Shown here: positions 1 through 10,737 of the stretch, in pieces
Layout of the letters: every line of letters starts with the position of its first letter
Position numbering within the stretch: position 1 is the stretch's first letter
From: Posidonia oceanica
Taxonomy: Eukaryota > Streptophyta > Magnoliopsida > Alismatales > Posidoniaceae
Length of the DNA: 64,000 bases
Direction: 5' to 3'
Assembly (NCBI GenBank): GCA_037176725.1
Contig: JAZBRS010000029.1
Coordinates: 120,251,001-120,315,000 of the forward strand
Made by a program: the position numbers and the translations under genes
Notes under the pieces: generated by a model
The model's input: the letters and a program-made list of their open reading frames with translations, nothing else
The model's database searches: none
What the model was told of the DNA's origin: nothing

Positions 1-780
1 ATGCATGTAAAAATGCAAATGCAGGGACCTAAGTGCAATTAAGGGAATCTGCAGGGGCCTACATGCAAAAATATGGTAAAATGCAATGCAACAGCGTGAA
101 TGCATGCTAACATGTAAATGCAGTAGAGCATGGGGCCAACAGGGGCCAAATGCAATGCTAAATAAAAGGTAGGCATGCAATAAGGCAATAAAAGGACCTA
201 CATGCAGTTTTAAAAACATGTGGGACTTAAATGCAATGCAAAACTAACAAGCAGGCAAACAACATTAGATTTTAGGACAAACATGCAATTAGATCTAACT
301 GTTGAATTTAAAATGCAAGGCAAGATGCAAGTATAGAGAAACTAGGCATAAGGACCTACATGTAATTTTGAAAACATGCAGGGTTTAAATGCAAAGCTAA
401 ATAGGCATGCAAACAAGCAACAGTTTGAAAATATGGACTGAAATGCAATTTGTAAAACTACTAGATATTTAAAGCAATGCAATATGATTGAAATTGCAAT
501 TTAAATGATGCATGTATGTGAAAAGGACTTAAATATAATAAACACAAGTTGTAGGACTTTATTGCAATGTAATAAAGTTTTAAATCACATTTAAATCAAA
601 GATATCATGCGGGCTGGACTTAAATGCAATTAAATAAACGTGCAGATGTTTAATGCAATGCAGTATAGTTCTAATTGCAGATTAAATGATTTCTAATCAA
701 CTACTAGACTGGAATGAAAATAAAGTAAAGCTAAGGACTTGATTGCAATGTCTAATGTAAACTTAAAAATCAAACGAAAG
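1..780. repeat. Degenerate ATGCAATT-rich array in LTR
   Basis: Words such as ATGCAATT, AGGACCTA and AAATGCAATGCA recur irregularly every 20-50 bp. The same kind of array appears at 3000-4080 (reverse complement), 30900-31950 and 48880-49870, always in the same relative place in the LTR. I see no coding potential. Confidence 0.6.
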
Positions 781-1683
781 AAATTAAACAGCTATAGTTG
801 AACAGTGTTTCACGAGTGTCCGGTGAGCTGGTGGCGATCCGACGGGCTGGGGCGGTGCTGCAGGCGGCAGCGAGGCTTGGGCGGCGGTCAACTGAGCTGC
901 AGGAGGTCCGGCGAGGGTCTGGAGGCAGTCCGAAGGTGGCGCGGCGATCTAGTGCAAGCGCGTTGCTGTTGCGCTCCAACGGCCGTTGCCGGAGAAGACA
1001 AGGGAGTCCGGCGAAGTAAAAATGGCGGAGACAAGACTCAAAAAGCGCAAGAAACAAGCAGAAAAGCAGGAGGCCACCAACACGAGTTTCAGGGAAGAGA
1101 AAGTTACCTCAGAGCGTGGGTGGATGGAGTTGCCGACCTCAGGCGATTTCGGCTGATAGTGAGGCGGGCGGAAGAGGTGTTGGAGGCGGCGACAGCTTCT
1201 GGGGACGATCGGCGTGAGTTGCTGATGGTCCGGTGGAGGTACGGAGCTGATCAGATGTCCATTTTGCTGCTCAGAACACGATTTACAGAGTTGGGTGCAC
1301 ACTGAGATTTTGATTCCTCTTCCGATGACTGTGGCTCTCTTGGGCCTCTAACTCTCTCTCTGGGATCGGTGGTGATCTCTAGAAGGTGGAGGAGAGGTCT
1401 GTGGGTGTGTACGTGCTGTGTTTGCAGTGAGGAGGAAAAAAGAAGATCCTCTATGATGGGTTCTCTTCTCTCACTACTGCTGCTGTGTGTGGGTGTGCAT
1501 TGTCTGTGGATTCTTAGTGATGGTCGAGTGTTGTAGTGAAAATGTGGGTTCGTGGAGGAATTGGGTGGCTGCTGTGTGTTTGTGGGGAGGTTTCTGTGGG
1601 AGTTTGGAGGCATTTTGCTGTGGGTGAATCAGGTCACAGGAAGTGGTGGTGGTCGTGGGTTTGTGGAGTCGGTTCCATAGGAG

Positions 1684-2260
1684 AGGAAGAAGGAGGGAGG
1701 TCGTGGCAGTTGTGAGTGGTGGGTGGCTGTGGAGAAGGAAGAAGATCGTGGGGAAGAAGAGGAGAGAAAAAGGGAGGAGGAAGGGTGTTGTGGGCTGGCT
1801 GGGCTGAGAGGAGAAAAAGAAAGAAAAGAAAAAAAGAGGGGAGGCTGGTGGGTTTGGGCCGTGAGAAGAAGAAAAAAGGAGAGGAGAAAAAAAGAAAGAG
1901 AAGGAGAGGGGAAAGAAAGGGAAGAAAAGGAGGAAGAAGGGAAGGGAGATTGGGCTGGTGGACTTGGGCTGTTGGTGGGGAAAGAAGAAGAAAAAAAAGG
2001 AAAAAAGGAAAAAAATGGAGAAAGAAGAAGAAGGAAGGAAAAGAAAAAAAGAGGAAAAGAAAGAGAAAAAAGGGAAGAAAAAGGGTTAAAGGAAAAAGAA
2101 GAAAAAAGGAAGGATGTGGGCTGTGGGCTTGGGCTGTCTGTGTGTGGGCTTGAGGAGAAGAAGAAAAATGGAAGAAAGAAATGGGAAGAGGAAAATAAAG
2201 AAAGGAATAAAATAAAATAAAATAAAATAAGATAAAAGATAATAAAAAAAGAAAAAAGGA
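1684..2260. repeat. GA-rich strand-asymmetric tract
   Basis: The plus strand is almost all A and G (AAGAAG, GGAAGAAA, AAAGAGG), interrupted by GGGCTGTGGGCTTGGGC-like words. Long lysine/glutamate or serine/phenylalanine ORFs across it are products of composition. Equivalent tracts occur in TE-G (33590-33780, 34560-34860) and TE-H (51090-51290, 52080-52370). Confidence 0.7.
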
Positions 2261-2999
2261 GAAAAGGCTGGGCTTTGGGTTTGGGTTGGTGTGTGGGCTT
2301 CATAGGTTTTTTAAACCTAGGTTTTTGTGTGTAGGTTTCCTAGGGATTTAAATGAGGTTTTAGTGAGTGGGTTTTGATTGGATTTAATAGGCCTGTGTGG
2401 GCTTTGTAGTGTTTGGTTGTGGTTTAGGTTTGTGAGGGTTTCTAGGGTTGTGGTCCACCAGAGAAGAGCCATTAATGCAGGGGTCAAAATGGGGTGTCTA
2501 CAGGATCATTAGCCGAGGATCCTTTCTTCTTCAGGTACCTTTCTTCACCGTTAATCTAGTTTTCTTCTTCTTCAGCTTCTCCACTCCTTAGAATAGGATT
2601 CTGCTTCCCTTTGCCCGGGGTCAATGCCGTCGCTGACCCATCTTCTCCGGCGAGCTCAGCATCTGAATCGCCGCTCCTGCCGCAGAAAGCTTCGCCGTTG
2701 ATCGTCCGAGCTCCGTGGAGCCTCCAGGAGCGCAGCCCTATCCTCCATTTCCTATGCAGACACCGCTTTCCTCCGGTCTGCTTCAAAATGTTCTGCAGAC
2801 CTCCGCCGCTCTCTCCAGCCAACTTCAGGCCACGCCATGGCCCGCCGATGCCGCTCCGACCTCCGTGCTGCTCCGGCGAAGGCTCCCAGCCTCTCAGCGC
2901 CTCCCCAGCAGCCCGTCTTCCTCCTCTTTGGCCGCTGTTAGCACTCTGCTACAGTGGCTTCTTTTTCTTTCTTTTACTGTGCATTTTTTTTGCTTAGCA

Positions 3000-4080
3000 T
3001 GCATATTTTTCCATAAATTGCATTTCTGCCTTGCGTCTCTGTTTATTTGCTTTCCAGTCCTGCCATCGTTTAAGAATCATTTAAATTTGAAATAAAACTA
3101 TATGAAATTGCATAAAAAACCTGTAGTCTTGCTAATTTGCATGTTAATCCTCCTGCTATATAAAAGCTTTAAGTTTACTTTATTTCCAGCCCAGCATGTT
3201 ATTTTTATTACTCTTTAGTCCTCTGCAGTTACAGCTTTTTTATTTTTCTTTATTTCCAGCCCATTTACTTATTTTATTTGCATTTTAGTCCAATTCTAGT
3301 TCAAAATATCTATCTGTCTTTTAATTTCCAGTCTTGCCATTTATTTTATTTACATTATGGTCCTGCTGTAGTTCAAATGTTTTTTCTGTTCCTTATTTTC
3401 TAACTCAGTAGCTTTTTATTTTTGCATTTTAGTCCTGTGGTTGTTAAAAGTCATTTAATCATCTGTTTTTACCTTATTAAATTGCTTTTTAGCCCTCCTG
3501 TTTATTTTATTTGCTATTTAGTCCTCTGTCCAGTTCATTAACTCATTTATTTTTTACTTTTCCTTACTGCATTGCATTTTTATCCTGTCTTTTTTTATTT
3601 TTGCACTTTGGTCCTTCATTTGCATGCACAACATCATTTAAAAGCATGTTTTTCTTATAAAATTGCATTTTAGCCCCTGCATGTTTCAAAATTGCACATT
3701 AGTCCTCTGCATGTTTATAGAACTCATTTAAGAGCATATTTTTTCTTATAAAATTGCATTTTAGCCTCTGCATGTTTCAAAATTGCACATTAGTCCTCTG
3801 CATGTTTACAAAACTCATTTAAATGCATGTTTTACCTTATAAAATTGCATTTCAGACCTTGCATTTTGTTTTAATTGCATCCAGACCCTTAACTTTTTGA
3901 AAACTTTGCATATAAGCCCCTAACTTTTCAAAATCTTTGCATTTAGGTCCTCCACTTTTCAAAAACTTGCATATAGGTCCTTAACTTTTCTGAAACATCA
4001 TATTTAGGTCCTTTTCTTGCATTTTTGCATGCATTGCACCCATACATCATTGCATTTAGCATCTCTGCATACACTTAAGT
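3000..4080. repeat. Degenerate TGCATTTTAGTCC-like array in LTR
   Basis: Words such as TTGCATTTTAGTCC and CTCATTTAAA recur through this AT-rich stretch. It is the reverse-complement counterpart of the arrays at 1-780 and 30900-31950. One pair of units near 3660-3835 is nearly identical, showing a recent local duplication. Confidence 0.6.
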
Positions 4081-4305
4081 ACTCCCAACTCTTATGTATG
4101 TGGGAGGACTTGTTTTGCACACCCCTAGGACCTCTTTTACACTTAGATCCTTTCTTCTCCCCTGTTCTTGGCTCTTCTACCTTGAAGCTTGCATATCTTC
4201 TGATCGGGTCGCCGGATCTTCACAACCAAGCTACCTAGACAACCTCGGTGGAGCGCAGTTCAATGCAGACCAAGCACTTCTCAGATCAGGCTTCAGATCT
4301 CCAAG

Positions 4306-4311
4306 GTAAGT
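4306..4311 (+). promoter_or_regulatory. Possible 5' splice site in LTR leader
   Basis: AAG followed by GTAAGT is a close match to the plant 5' splice-site consensus on the sense strand of TE-B. At the homologous place TE-G (minus, 30679) has CAG followed by GTATGT and TE-H (minus, 48632) has CAG followed by GTATGC. No acceptor was assigned, so a leader intron is only a possibility. Confidence 0.3.
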
Positions 4312-4769
4312 CCTCTTGAACTCCTGCACAGCATTTCTGCACATCATTTGCATTGCATGCATTGTTTTTGCTTCCCGCTTTCTGAGCATGTAGATTAGGA
4401 CCTCTTCTCTTTGTCTATCAACTCTGTCTTTCCTTTTCGCGTACTCCTAGTGTTTTTGGGTTGAGTTTTCCCTAGATTCACTACTGATTGTGACTTTCTT
4501 CCCCTTTTCCACGATCCGATTGCACCGCGAGCTTTTGGCAACGTGCGAGCACATCGTGGGACGGATTAGTGGGAAATAGTCACAGAATAGTGGTAATCCC
4601 TCCACTTGCTTCCTTTCCCCCTTGTAGGTCTTCACACCTACATTGTGTGGCCCCTAAACAGTGTTTGTTCTCATACTTACACTGTTTGCTTCTCCTTGCT
4701 TCTCTTGCTCTTCCCCTTTGCATCTGCATCTGCATGGCTTTTTCGATATCTTATTTCGCTTGCTTTGGC

Positions 4770-5115
4770 ACCGTTTCGCGTGCTTGCTTTGTTTTCTCGC
4801 ACCGTTTTGCATGCTGGCTTTGTCTTTTGCACCATTTTGCGTGTTGGCTTCGTTTCTTACACCATTTTGCGTGCTTGCTTTGTTTCTTGCGCCGTTTTGC
4901 GTGCTGGTTTTGTCTTTTGCACCATTTTACGTGTTTGCTTTGTTTCTTACACTATTTTGCTTGCCGACTTTGTTTCTTGCACTATTTTGCTTGTCTGATT
5001 TGTCTTTTGCACCTTTTTGCGTGCATGCTTTGTTTCTTGCACCGTTTTGCGTGCCTGCTTCGTTTTTTGCACCATTTTGCATGCCGACTTTCGTTTCTCG
5101 CACCGTTTTGCGTGT
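4770..5115 (+). repeat. 30-bp minisatellite inside LTR
   Basis: The word ACC(A/G)TTTTGC recurs at 4801, 4831 and 4861 and onward with a period of 30 bp. Because 30 is a multiple of three, several frames stay open and give Cys/Phe/Leu-rich ORFs of up to about 200 codons. The same array is present in TE-G (29930-30240) and expanded in TE-H (47560-48180). Confidence 0.85.
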
Positions 5116-5763
5116 TTTACGTTATTTTCTCTTGCATGTCGCCTGCATTGCTTGGTTTTACCGTTGTTTTGTTTTATCGCCTGCATTTGCATATAGGGCA
5201 GTGATGCTTACTGCCTGGAGTTCTCACAAACTAGGGTTCGCCCGGTTCGGAACACAGACAGCGTTGTTGAGCGCTTAGATTGCACGTTTAATTCCTTGCA
5301 TTGCATCCCATCACTTAGAGCACACCTATGAGCATCTAATTAGGCATTCATGGCACTTAGGTATTCAAAGTTTGCATTTCCCTGCATATGCGAGCGTAAG
5401 CATAGAAAGACCGATTCTCTGGCATGTCGAGGGTGCCTAACACCTTCCCCGCACGTAACAGGAGTCCTTGCCCAGTCTTTTGGCCCGTAATGACCATATT
5501 GCCCTTATCCTTGGCATGAGTCATATCATTTGCATTCATTTGCATCTCATTTCCTTTGCATTGCATCTTTTGCTTGGTTTTGTGTGTTTATTCACGCATT
5601 TCCCCGATTTTCCTTGTCTCCCGATATAATAGACACGGTGGCGACTCTGAATTGTCTTATCTTCTTCTTTTCTTTCCTTTTTTTCTCTTTTTTTTTTGTT
5701 TCCGAGTCAAGTCTTCCTTCTCGGACACAGCCGCTAATAGTGAATCTGATTCTGATCGGTGCA

Positions 5764-6742
5764 CGCAAGCTTTGGTAGTGTGCATGGATGATCTGAACAC
5801 CGGGATTACTATAGGAGTTAGTCTATTACTCTCTTACATGCAAGGAATAGCTACCGGTAAGGAGGACTCACCTTGTTGCGGCCTGGAATGGATGTTTGCA
5901 GAAGGCCAGCGGTGGAGGAAAAATGGCGGACAGCGAACTCCAGCGATTTCCCTTGGCGCATAGGAGGCACAGGAAAGGGAGCTGGAGGTCTGGGAACGGT
6001 CGTGGGAGTTTGCTCTGTGCTCTGGACTTGGCGAATTTCTCAGCAAAAGAGTGTTGTCCTCGAAGAAGCGGTGAAGTGGGCTGTTTTGTTGGGTTTGCTA
6101 ATAGGTTTCTGTGGCAATTGCAGGTCTTGGCAGAGGTGGCAGTGACCGTGGGAGGTTGAGGAAGCCACGCGGGATGGCAGGCGAGGCCATTGGGTATGTC
6201 AGGTGGTCGTCGAAGTCATTGTTGGGTAGAGGATCAAGCGGCGGTGGCAGTGAGTGGCTGGGTGAGCGGAAGAGGCACTGGGGAGGAGAGGACATCATGG
6301 CAGGTCGGTGGCAGGTCTTGGCGCGTAGCTGATGGCCGTAGTGAGGTGAGTAAGTGTGGAGGAGACGGGTAGTAAGTGTGGGTGGACGGAGGTGGTGAGC
6401 CGAAGGCTGGTGGAGGCAGTGGCTGTCTCGGCGCTTTGACCGCTGATGCAGAGCCCATCCAACGTTGGACGCGCCAGATGCTACGTCCAACGTTGGACGC
6501 TGCTAATGCTGCGTCCAACGAACCTAATAGGCCAAAGGCTAATTTTTTTTGGTTTTGGGCTTGGTTAAGGCTTAGGTTGAGTTGTGGTTTGGGATTTGGG
6601 TTGGTTTTGGGTAGTTTTGGAATGGGATTTGGTTTTAGGTCAATTTGGGTCAGTTTGAGAGAGAGAGAGAGCCATTCCAGAGTTTGAGCAAGCTTCCGAA
6701 AGGATCCACCATCTCCCAGGCAGTCAAAATGGAGTGTCTATA
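5764..6742 (-). mobile_element. TE-C 3' LTR, truncated by TE-B
   Basis: From about 5815 onward it is closely similar to 15826-16748, including the palindromes near 6457-6520, the T/G-rich stretch and the GAGAGAGA run. Its left part, which should resemble 13738-15800, is absent; TE-B sequence ends exactly where the homology starts. The terminal CA expected at 6741-6742 is TA, a single transition. Confidence 0.75.
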
Positions 6743-6760
6743 GATGTCCCTCCCTGAGCG
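6743..6760 (-). other. TE-C polypurine tract
   Basis: Read on the minus strand this is a GGGAGGGACATC run directly next to the 3' LTR start. It is the expected primer for second-strand synthesis. TE-F, TE-G and TE-H have GGGAGGGGCATC or a one-base variant at the same place. Confidence 0.75.
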
Positions 6761-7193
6761 AGGTCAAGGGGACCGAGGTCGCTGCTCAGGGTAGACTAGA
6801 CACCCCTCCTAACGTCGGCAGGAGAGCAAAGTTAATGTAGGCTTGAGTCACTTATTCAGTGGATGCACCGAAAATCATGACTCACGACCGCAATGAAGAT
6901 GCAAATGCAATGCTTACGCTAATGTGATGCTTACACTAATGCTCATTGCGCTGTACTCCACTGGGGGAAAAACGGGTGATGCATGCATGTGGTGTGGTGG
7001 GGCACCGCCGGGCCAAAGTAGCTGGACGATTTTAAGTGCGCTGGACCAAAGTAACCTCAACGTGGGGGGGAAAACAAGCTCATTGGGCCAAACCGCCACA
7101 CAGTGAAAGTGTGTTGGGCCAAAATAGCCATAGCGTGGACCTATTGTCAATTGTAAGGTGTTGTGGGTGTGCATGCGGTAGCGGGCATGTAAC
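6761..7193 (-). other. TE-C 3' untranslated block next to PPT
   Basis: Non-coding. The first 150 bp are conserved in TE-F (27965-28110), TE-G (35270-35410) and TE-H (52930-53070). The conserved parts are CTGCTCAGGGT, a repeat of the LTR end (ACACCCC) and a GAGTCACTTATTC..GGATGCACCGAAA block. The remainder is unrecognised. Confidence 0.55.
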
Positions 7194-7608
7194 GCTAAGG
7201 AAGCGATCCGAGGCCGCACACTACTGCGGGCATCATTCAAAGCAGGCAAAACTGTTAGGAAGTTTTTGCGTTGCAGAGGACGTCTCTTAGCAATGCACGT
7301 ACCAGGGGTTCGATTTCCTAAGTATGCCATGTCCGGGAAAACGGAAGGCGGAAGCTGGTGTAATGACTACAGAGGAGTAGCAGTGCAATAAGAATGCGAT
7401 GTATGAGATGCTATGTAGTGAAATGCAGTATATATACAATGGGACGCCAGGCACGTGAAACTGAGGAAACGATCCTGGGCCGTGCACTACTGCTGGTGTC
7501 CAACAGTCGGCTAAACTGTAGAATGTTTTTTCTCCGTCGCTGAGGACGGTACCTTAAGCAATACGCGAACCGAGGGTTCGGATCTTAAGCACGCGATGTC
7601 CGTGCAAT
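7194..7608. repeat. Imperfect direct duplication of about 147 bp
   Basis: The segments near 7194-7340 and 7461-7608 are related. Both contain a (G/C)GAAGCGATCC or GAAACGATCC word, then GCACACTACTGC or GCACTACTGC, then GAGGACG, AGCAAT, GGGTTCG and a closing GATGTCCG or CATGTCCG. They lie about 267 bp apart. No function is evident. Confidence 0.6.
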
Positions 7609-7714
7609 GATGAAATGCAATACTAGGACCAACTCGACTGAGGATACAAGGAAGTTACATGATGATATGCAATGATATGCCATGATATGCAACAGAATGC
7701 TATTACACTATGAC

Positions 7715-8900
7715 GAAAGGGTGATAGGTTAACGGACCTATCGCCGGATAGTTGGGGATTATCAGCCCACGAGGAGTTGACGGACTCATCACCGAATAGT
7801 TGGGGAGTATCAGCCCACGAGGAGTTGACGGACTCATTACCGGATAGTTAGGGCTATCAGCCCATGAGGAGTTAACGGACTCATCACCGAATAGTTAGGG
7901 CTACTAGCCTGCGAGGAGTTGACGGACTCATCACCGGATAGTTAGGACTATCAGCCTGATGAGGAGTTGACGGACTCATCACTGGATAGTTAGGGCTATC
8001 AGCCTGGATGAGGAGTTGACGGACTCATCGCCGGTTAGTTAGGACTATTAGCCCGAATGAGGGTGGAAAGGGACGGGGATATCGAACCAGAAGGTGCGGC
8101 AGAGGTCCGTAGACGCTCCCGTGACAGTTGGGGATGTCAGCCCAAATGAGGGTGAGGCGATACCAAAAGGCGGCAAAAAGAGATGCCCCTGGTATCAGGA
8201 ATGATACTAGGGGGCAGCCGAAGCGCCTTTGGCATCGAAGGTAGTGACAGGCCAGCGAGTCTATCAGGCAAGAGAAGTGATCACAAGTGGGATGACTTGT
8301 AACCACGAATGCAATGGGAATACCATACCCAAAGGTGTGGCAGAGGTCCGTAGATGCTCCCACGACAGTTAGGGGTGTCAGTCCGGTATGCAGATGGAAA
8401 TGTGATACTAGAGAGCAGCCAAATAAAGATGCCCCTGGTATCGATGGAGATACCAAGGGACAGCTGAAGCGCCCTTGGCATTGAAATGCAAAGTGGAGAC
8501 AAAACTAACGAGTTTGCCAGCCGAGTAGTTAAGGGTACCAGCCCGGATGTAGTGAGATGGATGTAAAGACTCACCATGCAATGTGCAATGCCGGTGGGGA
8601 ATGCAATGGGATAATGCAGAGGGAAATGTAGGGTGACATATTAACGGGTGTCAACCGAGCAGTTAGGGCTGCTAGCCCGGTGAGGAGTTAACAGACTCAT
8701 CGTTAACAGACTCATCGCCGGATAGTTAAGGCTATTAGCCCGATAAAGATATTTTGACGGGCGTTAACTGGGCAGTTAGAGCTGCCAGCCCGGTGAGGAG
8801 TTAATGGACTCATCACCGGATATTTAGGGCTATCAGCCCGATAAAGACATTTTGACGGGCGTCAGCCGGGCAGTTAGGGCTGCTAGCCCGGGTGCATAGG
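7715..8900. repeat. TE-C hairpin array (bipartite units)
   Basis: Units of about 55-60 bp alternate two dyads. The first surrounds TTGACGGA, for example GATGAG (7958-7963) with CTCATC (7975-7980). The second surrounds GTTAGG, for example GATAG (7937-7941) with CTATC (7948-7952). Other units use GATAGG/CCTATC or GCAG/CTGC with the same loop. Hairpins of the CCCCTGGTATC type lie at 8186-8213 and 8431-8459. Two further units occur at 10360-10480. Confidence 0.8.
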
Positions 8901-9690
8901 AATGCACGATGATGCCGAGGAGGAAACAGGAACCCATCGCGGTGGGTGTGCAATGGTCTCAGCGTGGGCATGCTTCGTGGCGTCATGGGGTGACAAACGA
9001 GGGACATGCTGGTCATCACGGACCTACCCAACGCGATGGGTGGCAAAATTGAAAAGCGCAGAGCCACCGAGTGAGGTCAGGCAAAAAGCGCTCATCCTTG
9101 GCTCCAGTTTTCGAAAACAGGGAGAAGGGAAGGTAAATTATTATGCATGTTTTTCTTTTGGGGGGCTTAGGATTGAAAGCAGCTGATGCTGAGAGGATGC
9201 TTCTGCATTTTCTGACTTAGGGGATTCTCGATCCTCGTGCAATGCCATGCCGAGTTGTGGTCGGTGGCTCTTATTCTCACTCTTGGTTCGGGATGAGGCC
9301 TCAACTTTGTAGAGTATAGCCTTTGACTGCATGTTGGTAGCAAGAGCATTGGGTGTAGCTTCATAGCCTCTGTCTTAAATCCTCGGGGACCGACTACCAC
9401 TTTTGACGCTCACGAGTTGTATTTTTCTTTTCCCCTCATGAGTGATTGGAGTTGCATCTAGCCTGCCAGGGATGTAAAGTTATTGTCTGCACAAAGGGAT
9501 TGGAGCGTGCTGCTGCCCTTGGAGGGTGGGGCCAGGTCTTCCAGATAATGTTTCTCCATGCAGTTGACAATGTAGTGTTTGTAGTTGAAACTGGAGGCAG
9601 CTTCGATGCTTGTCTGAGTCACTCCTCTCATGGGTGCCTTCTTTCTTCGACTTCTGTCTTCATTTTTCTTTAATGCCCAGCATGCATATC
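8901..9690. other. TE-C spacer, no gene recognised
   Basis: No known domain, tandem repeat or LTR boundary is visible. Several ORFs of 60-95 codons occur on both strands and none resembles a retrotransposon domain. It lies between the hairpin array and a coding remnant. Confidence 0.4.
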
Positions 9691-10075
9691 TTGTGATCAT
9701 TTTTTCCACATGATCTCTATTCTTTTGGATATGCATGTCTTCGCCCTCTTGGGGTAGCGGTCCCTGATGAGGCGTTAAGAGTTCAGCTGATTGGCGTACA
9801 CCCTCAGCCTCTGCAATGTGTACAGGCAGTCTCTGGCTATGTTCTGCTCTGCTTCGGTCTTCTCCATGTCTGGTGGACTCTCTTAATAAGGTGGATCTCG
9901 CTTCTAGGAGTTTTGAACTCAACGAGATGTTCTATTCTGCTCTCAGTCTCACTCTGTGGACACATGCAAAGAGATGGTGCTGCTCGAGTGAGTTCTACTT
10001 GAGATTGTTGATGCTTGACATCCTCTCGGCGCTGCTTGTTGGTCCAAAGCTAGGTTTTAGGGTTATGCAAATGTT
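9691..10075 (-). pseudogene. Decayed coding remnant in TE-C
   Basis: One minus-strand frame around 9867-9697 reads like real protein: it starts DMEKTEAEQN and contains RLRVYANQL and RDRYPKRA, with one internal TAA. Upstream, near 9900-10075, a charged coiled-coil-like stretch (KQRREDVKHQQ) is open in another frame, so at least one frameshift separates them. I do not recognise the family. Its place downstream of gag, in sense orientation, is where TE-G and TE-H carry their additional ORF, so it may be the tail of a related additional ORF. A captured host-gene fragment is an alternative. Confidence 0.35.
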
Positions 10076-10737
10076 TATGTGTTTTGTGGGTTTTACACAT
10101 GTTTTTGGATTTTTGTTGGTTTTGTGATTTTTATGGTTTTTGCTTTAGGAAAACATAAAGGAGGAAACCAGCAGAAGGGAAAAACATGCTTTTGTAGTTT
10201 TGCATATTTTGATTTTTTTTTTTGTGTTTTTTGGTTTTTCAGGATGTAGGGAATTATATGTACATGCAGAGCTGATATGAAGTGATATGTACATGCAGGA
10301 AGTGACAGACATGTGCAAGAAGTGACAGATATGTGTAAGAAGTGGCAGATATGTGCAGAATGATAGGTTGACGGACCTACCGCTGGACAGTTAGGGCTGT
10401 CAGCCTGATGATGCAAAAAAAGGAGGGGTAGACGACGTGACGGGCGTCAACCAAGCAGTTAGGGCTGCCAGCCCGGTGCATGCAAAAGGGAAATGCATGT
10501 TTTTTAAGTTTTTCAAGTGTTTTGTATTTTTTTATGGGTTTTTTGACAAATGAGAAAACGCAAAAACAAAACGACAAAAAACAAAAAGACAAAACAAGAA
10601 ATAAAAGAGAGGGTAAGAGGGACTTACCTGTCAGCAACCTCGAGAGGGAGGTGCTGGGCCCGCTCCTGCGCCGCTGGCGCTGCCCTGGTGTCTCTGGCCG
10701 CATGCTCCCCTACCCTGGCATGGCCATTCTAACTGAC
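10076..10737. other. TE-C spacer with two hairpin units
   Basis: T-rich on the plus strand between 10080 and 10240. At 10386-10401 there is a GACAG / TTAGGG / CTGTC hairpin, and at 10440-10480 a GGGCGTCAACC..GCAGTTAGGGCTGC unit of the same family as 7715-8900. A second T-rich stretch (10500-10560) and an A-rich stretch (10555-10615) follow. No gene is seen. Confidence 0.5.

Larger units (their letters stand above)
1..2502 (-). mobile_element. TE-A: partial Tat-type LTR (right part)
   Basis: On the plus strand this block ends in GGGGTGTCTACA at 2502, which read on the minus strand is the TGTAGACACCCC start of a Tat/Ogre-type LTR. From left to right it holds an AT-rich zone full of ATGCAATT-like words (1-780), a GC-rich zone (790-1640), a GA-rich zone (1684-2260) and a T/G-rich zone with TAGGTTT words. 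The same order is seen in the TE-G LTR at about 30900-35254. No polypurine tract follows 2502, so this is either the outer end of a 5' LTR or a solo LTR; the rest lies left of the window. The short ORFs inside it are low-complexity and not taken as genes. Confidence 0.75.
2503..5763 (+). mobile_element. TE-B: truncated Tat-type LTR, plus orientation
   Basis: This block is the reverse complement of the outer part of the TE-G/TE-H LTR. In order it has a GC-rich zone (2600-2960), an AT-rich array (3000-4080), a block related to 30650-30760 (4190-4310), a block related to 30300-30540 (4440-4680), a 30-bp minisatellite (about 4770-5115) and the conserved end (5380-5763). It ends in GATCGGTGCA at 5763; the other LTRs of this type begin, read the other way, TGTAG..GATC. 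No primer-binding site follows, so it is a 3' LTR outer end or a solo LTR. The U3 start is missing: the homology stops at 2503, where TE-A begins. Confidence 0.7.

Noticed and set aside
770..1613. Overlapping ORFs in the GC-rich part of TE-A as a host gene
   Set aside because: The same GC-rich zone recurs at the same LTR position in TE-G and TE-B, with frames not conserved.
1716..2220. Lys/Glu/Arg-rich plus-strand ORFs and a Ser/Phe-rich minus-strand ORF
   Set aside because: They are direct products of a GA-rich tract and have no domain.
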